A stretch of DNA of 64,000 nt from Zhihengliuella halotolerans (GTDB taxonomy: Bacteria > Actinomycetota > Actinomycetes > Actinomycetales > Micrococcaceae), in the NCBI RefSeq assembly GCF_004217565.1, contig NZ_SHLA01000001.1:2542001-2606000 (forward strand), written 5' to 3'. Each line of letters begins with the position of its first letter. Position 1 is the stretch's first letter. Both the position numbers and the translations under genes were made by a program. Below the pieces are notes generated by a model. That model was not told where the DNA came from. It worked only from the letters and a program-made list of their open reading frames with translations, and did no database searches. Shown one piece after another: positions 61,009-64,000 of this stretch.

Positions 61009-61677
61009 TCACCTGAGCAGTTCTTTGAGCATGTTGAGGTGCGCGCGAGTGAGGGCGGCGGCCGCTTCTGCGTCGCGCGAGGCGATCGCCTCATAGATGA
61101 GCTCGTGAGTGTCGTGGTCCGCTTGATCTCCGTGATGGCCGCGAAGGCGAAGCATGTCGCTCATGGCCTGACGGCTGCGGGATTCGAAGCCGTCGAACAG
61201 CTCGAGGAGGACCGGGCTGTGCGCTGCGACGATGATGCAGCGGTGAAACGCCATGTCGGTCTCAACGTACTCGCCGATGTCCGACCGGTGCTGCTCGCGA
61301 TCGTCCAGCGCTCTTCGGAGGTCGTTGAGTTCGACCGCCGTGCGGCGTCGGGCAGCAAGCGCGGCGGCTTCGACTTCGATCGCCGTCCGCGCCTCGATGA
61401 CCGCAACGACGTCAGCACGCGCAAGGACGGCCTCCCAGCTCGCAGGGGTATCAGTAGCAGTGACGAACACGCCAGCCCCTTGGCGAGTGGTGAGGACGCC
61501 ACGGCCCGCGAGAATGCGGATCGCTTCTCGGGCCGTGGACCTGCCGACGCCGAGCTGCGGGGCGAGAGTCGTCTCACCAGGCAGCTTCCCGCCGATCTCC
61601 CATTCCCCGTCCCGGATACGCGAGAGAAGGAGCTCGGCGGCCTGCTCGGCAAGGGATTCGCGGCGCACAATCGTCAT
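61009..61677 (-). CDS. FadR/GntR-family transcriptional regulator
   Basis: 222-aa GntR regulator, FadR subfamily: winged HTH at about 10-75 (L-S-R-I-R-D-G-E-W-E-I-G-G-K-L-P-G-E; V-G-R-S-T-A-R-E-A-I-R-I-L) and all-helical FCD domain with D-M-A-F-H-R-C-I and H-D-T-H-E-L-I-Y-E-A-I. Start at 61677; the longer in-frame ORF would run back through the leuA leader. Divergent from leuA, so probably controls it. Confidence 0.92.
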   Translation of the reverse strand: MTIVRRESLAEQAAELLLSRIRDGEWEIGGKLPGETTLAPQLGVGRSTAREAIRILAGRGVLTTRQGAGVFVTATDTPASWEAVLARADVVAVIEARTAIEVEAAALAARRRTAVELNDLRRALDDREQHRSDIGEYVETDMAFHRCIIVAAHSPVLLELFDGFESRSRQAMSDMLRLRGHHGDQADHDTHELIYEAIASRDAEAAAALTRAHLNMLKELLR

Positions 61678-61708
61678 AAGGGCATTCTCCCATCGATTCA
61701 ACTCCTCT

Positions 61709-61723
61709 ACTTGTCTGAGAAGT
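61709..61723. promoter_or_regulatory. imperfect palindrome in the GntR/leuA divergent region
   Basis: ACTTGTCTGAGAAGT, symmetric in ACTT-TC-GA-AAGT with two mismatched pairs, within a broader TCTAC...GTAGA frame; candidate FadR-type operator. Confidence 0.4.
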
Positions 61724-61865
61724 TGTGGTAGATTGACCGCGTGTTCATCTCTTGGTTCTCTCTCCTTCGCTGCCACGGCGGGGCATGGCCAGACCGGCTC
61801 CCCGACGTGGAGCCGATCGATGCGCCGGTCGATTCGATGTGAACGACCCGGACAGGAACCAGACC

Positions 61866-63638
61866 ATGACCAGCAGCACCTTCCCGACCCTTTCGACACC
61901 TGCAGGACCGATCCCGGCTACTGCGCCCGGATGGGACCGGCAACGGCACTCGCAGATGCCCTCACATCGCTACCGGGATGCATACTCGCGGGTCCCGGTG
62001 CCGCTCACCGTCCGCGATTGGCCGAGCAACCAGTTGGCCCATGCGCCGCTGTGGGTGCCGGTTGATCTGCGTGACGGGAACCAGGCTCTGGCCGAGCCGA
62101 TGGATCCTGCGCGGAAGCGGCGCTTCTTCGAGCTGATGGTCGCGATGGGTTACAAGGAGATCGAGGTCGGCTACCCGTCTGCCTCGCAGACCGACTACGA
62201 CTTCGTCCGTCTGATCGCCGAGACCGAAATCGCACCCGAGGACGTGACGATCGTGGTGTTCACCCCGGCGCGGCGCGAGTTGATCCAGCGCACCGTGGAG
62301 TCCGTCCGCGGCATCCGCAACCACGTAGTGATCCACATGTACACCGCCACCGCGCCGACTTGGCGCGATGTCGTCCTCGGGCAGGACCGAGACGGATTGA
62401 AGGAACTCATCCTGGGCGGGGGCCGCGACGTGCTCGAATTCGCCGGACACCTGCCGAATGTGCGGTTCGAGTTCAGTCCGGAAGTATTCAACCTCACCGA
62501 GCCCGACTACGCGCTCGAGGTCTGCGACGCCATGACCGAGTTGTGGGAGGCGACCCCAGAACGGCCGGTCATCCTCAACCTGCCGGCCACCGTCGAGATC
62601 GCGACGCCGAACGTGTATGCCGATCAGATCGAGTACATGCACAAGCACCTTGCCCGCCGCGAGGCCGTGATCCTCTCGGTGCATCCGCACAACGATCGCG
62701 GGACCGGCGTCGCCTGCGCCGAGCTCGCTGTTCTCGCCGGCGCGCAGCGCGTTGAGGGCTGCATTTTCGGCAATGGAGAACGAACCGGGAACGTCGATCT
62801 CGCCACCCTTGCGCTGAACCTGCACTCGCAGGGCGTCGACCCGATGATCGACTTCTCCGACATCGACGAGATCCGCCGCACCGTCGAGCACTGCAACCGC
62901 ATCGAGATCCACCCGCGCCACCCCTACGTCGGAGACCTCGTGCACACTGCTTTCTCCGGCACGCATCAGGATGCGATCAAGAAAGGCTTCGCCGAGCACC
63001 GCCTCCGTGCCATCGCAGAAGCCCCATCCGCACGGGAGGTCGAGTGGAAGGTGCCGTACCTGCCGATCGACCCCGCCGACATCGGGCGCAGCTACGACGC
63101 CGTCATCCGCGTCAACTCCCAATCCGGAAAGGCCGGCATCGCCTATCTGTTGAAGGCCAAGTACGGAATCGAACTGCCCCGCCGCCTCCAGATCGATTTC
63201 GCCCGCCACATCCAGCAGCACACGGACGAAACCGGTAGTGAAGTCACCGCCGACCAGCTCTGGGACATCTTCCACGGCGCATACCTCGCCGCACCGGCTC
63301 AGGCCCCCGTCGACCTCGTCGACTGCACCACGACCGGTCAGAGCACGACGATCACCATCCGCGCGAACGGAAGCGAGAAAGCCACCACACACGACGGCAT
63401 CGGTCCTGTCGAAGCACTCACCGCAGCCCTCTCACACATCGGTTTTGCGATCGACATCCTGAGCCTCCACCAGACGAGCACCGGTACCGGGAGCGACAGC
63501 GAGGCGATCACGCTGATCGAGTACCGCCACCGTCAACGCACCGGATGGGTTGCCGGGAAGAACCGGTCCGTGCTCACCGCGTCCCTCATCGCCGTGATGA
63601 ACGCAGCAACGGTCGAGACAGGAGCTCGCACCCGGTGA
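61866..63638 (+). CDS. leuA: 2-isopropylmalate synthase
   Basis: First committed enzyme of leucine synthesis: acetyl-CoA plus 2-ketoisovalerate. The 590-aa product is the long actinobacterial type (LeuA2), with D-L-R-D-G-N-Q-A-L at 67-75, metal-binding His273/His275 in [11 protein letters not shown], and the C-terminal LeuA allosteric domain (about 440-585). The ATG at 61866 fits homologues; a short GTG-initiated ORF of 33 codons (61741-61842) lies in the leader without a Leu run. The adjacent divergent FadR-type regulator is unusual for leuA and hints at specialised control or a second paralogue. Confidence 0.93.
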   Translation: MTSSTFPTLSTPAGPIPATAPGWDRQRHSQMPSHRYRDAYSRVPVPLTVRDWPSNQLAHAPLWVPVDLRDGNQALAEPMDPARKRRFFELMVAMGYKEIEVGYPSASQTDYDFVRLIAETEIAPEDVTIVVFTPARRELIQRTVESVRGIRNHVVIHMYTATAPTWRDVVLGQDRDGLKELILGGGRDVLEFAGHLPNVRFEFSPEVFNLTEPDYALEVCDAMTELWEATPERPVILNLPATVEIATPNVYADQIEYMHKHLARREAVILSVHPHNDRGTGVACAELAVLAGAQRVEGCIFGNGERTGNVDLATLALNLHSQGVDPMIDFSDIDEIRRTVEHCNRIEIHPRHPYVGDLVHTAFSGTHQDAIKKGFAEHRLRAIAEAPSAREVEWKVPYLPIDPADIGRSYDAVIRVNSQSGKAGIAYLLKAKYGIELPRRLQIDFARHIQQHTDETGSEVTADQLWDIFHGAYLAAPAQAPVDLVDCTTTGQSTTITIRANGSEKATTHDGIGPVEALTAALSHIGFAIDILSLHQTSTGTGSDSEAITLIEYRHRQRTGWVAGKNRSVLTASLIAVMNAATVETGARTR

Positions 63639-63693
63639 GCAACGATCTATTGGGCCCTCGCTCCCGGAGCCTGTCCGGGCAGGGGCGTGCCCC

Positions 63694-64000
63694 CTAGTTG
63701 GCGACGAAGTGCCAGATGACCCCGATGACCCAGAGCGACGTCGCCAGCGCGGCGCACCCGAACTCGATGAGGATGCCGATCCCGGTGGCCTTCAGTGCCG
63801 ACGCCGAGGACCTCAGCGCGGCCTTGAAGTCCTTGCGCCGGAGCATCTCCGCACCCAGCAGGCCCGCGCCGAAGCCGACGAACAAGCCGACCACGGGGAT
63901 CACGAACATTCCCACCACCGCGGCGACCAGCGCCACAAGAATCGACCCGTGCGGGATCTGCTGCTGCTTGAGGTTCCGTCCGGTCAGCACGGCTGAGGCG
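63694..64000 (-). CDS. DUF456 membrane protein, truncated by window end
   Basis: C-terminal part (about 102 codons visible) of a DUF456 protein: L-T-G-R-N-L-K, V-G-M-F-V-I-P-V-V-G-L-F-V-G-F and S-A-L-K-A-T-G-I-G-I-L-I-E are family signatures. The frame stays open to base 64000, so the N-terminus lies outside the window; the GTG at 63990 is not the real start. About three helices seen. Function unknown. Confidence 0.85.
   Translation of the reverse strand, partial: ASAVLTGRNLKQQQIPHGSILVALVAAVVGMFVIPVVGLFVGFGAGLLGAEMLRRKDFKAALRSSASALKATGIGILIEFGCAALATSLWVIGVIWHFVAN

Noticed and set aside
61741-61842. Leucine attenuator leader peptide before leuA
   Set aside because: The short GTG ORF has no run of leucine codons and no terminator/antiterminator pair is apparent.

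Overview
The DNA is strongly G+C-rich, with G or C at almost every third codon position. The gene content (PoxB, PucR and FadR/GntR regulators, DUF6153/DUF305, bPH2 proteins, LacI-linked sugar ABC genes without their own ATPase, apparently leaderless genes) points to a high-GC actinobacterium. Micrococcales, probably Micrococcaceae (Arthrobacter-like), is the best guess; this is inference from family content, not from a marker gene. No phage, transposase, CRISPR array or replication origin is visible. The window reads as chromosomal accessory metabolism and regulation, with two tRNA-Ala genes.

Layout. 0-3 kb: DUF6153/DUF305 metal-type proteins, a PAP2 phosphatase, and a lower-GC two-gene unit coding for a secreted protein and a small membrane protein. 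3-8 kb: a choline-O-sulfate module (sulfatase, its formylglycine-generating enzyme, a BCCT transporter), flanked on the left by a LysR C-terminal remnant and on the right by an intact LysR. 8-12 kb: LysR, two aldo/keto reductases and a Fic protein whose start codon lies inside a long perfect palindrome. 12-15.5 kb: thiE facing away from a TPP riboswitch and thiO-thiS-thiG. 15.6-16.3 kb: a type II toxin-antitoxin pair. 16.5-21 kb: PucR and a beta-alanine/malonate-semialdehyde pathway. 22-26 kb: P1 peptidase, APC permease, TetR and a PfpI protein.

26-36.4 kb is one leftward carbohydrate operon: LacI regulator with twin operators, solute-binding protein, two permeases, a GH127 beta-L-arabinofuranosidase with all catalytic residues, and a 1195-residue secreted multidomain glycosidase. 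36.7-41.3 kb holds an alcohol dehydrogenase, a methyltransferase with a His-rich insert, pyruvate:quinone oxidoreductase and an SDR. 42-45.4 kb is a coupled MFS-SDR-RbsD/FucU-IclR cassette that looks like an unassigned sugar pathway.

45.4-64 kb is a patchwork: MepB, DUF998, a TetR-bPH2-bPH2 operon, tRNA-Ala(GGC), AI-2E transporter, VOC protein, MFS exporter, an isochorismatase/GlxA divergent pair, a 3-methyladenine glycosylase lacking the usual zinc ligands, a lipoprotein, a Nudix hydrolase, an arsenic-permease/SMR/SMR operon with an in-frame 24-bp tandem repeat, an alpha/beta hydrolase, tRNA-Ala(CGC), an HTH_17 protein, Lrp, a frameshifted gene, a FadR-type regulator facing leuA, and a DUF456 gene cut by the window end.

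The most unusual items are the secreted/membrane pair at 2-2.9 kb, the palindrome over the Fic start, the 59-codon apparently leaderless ORF upstream of the BCCT gene, the beta-L-arabinoside operon, and the IclR-linked sugar cassette.
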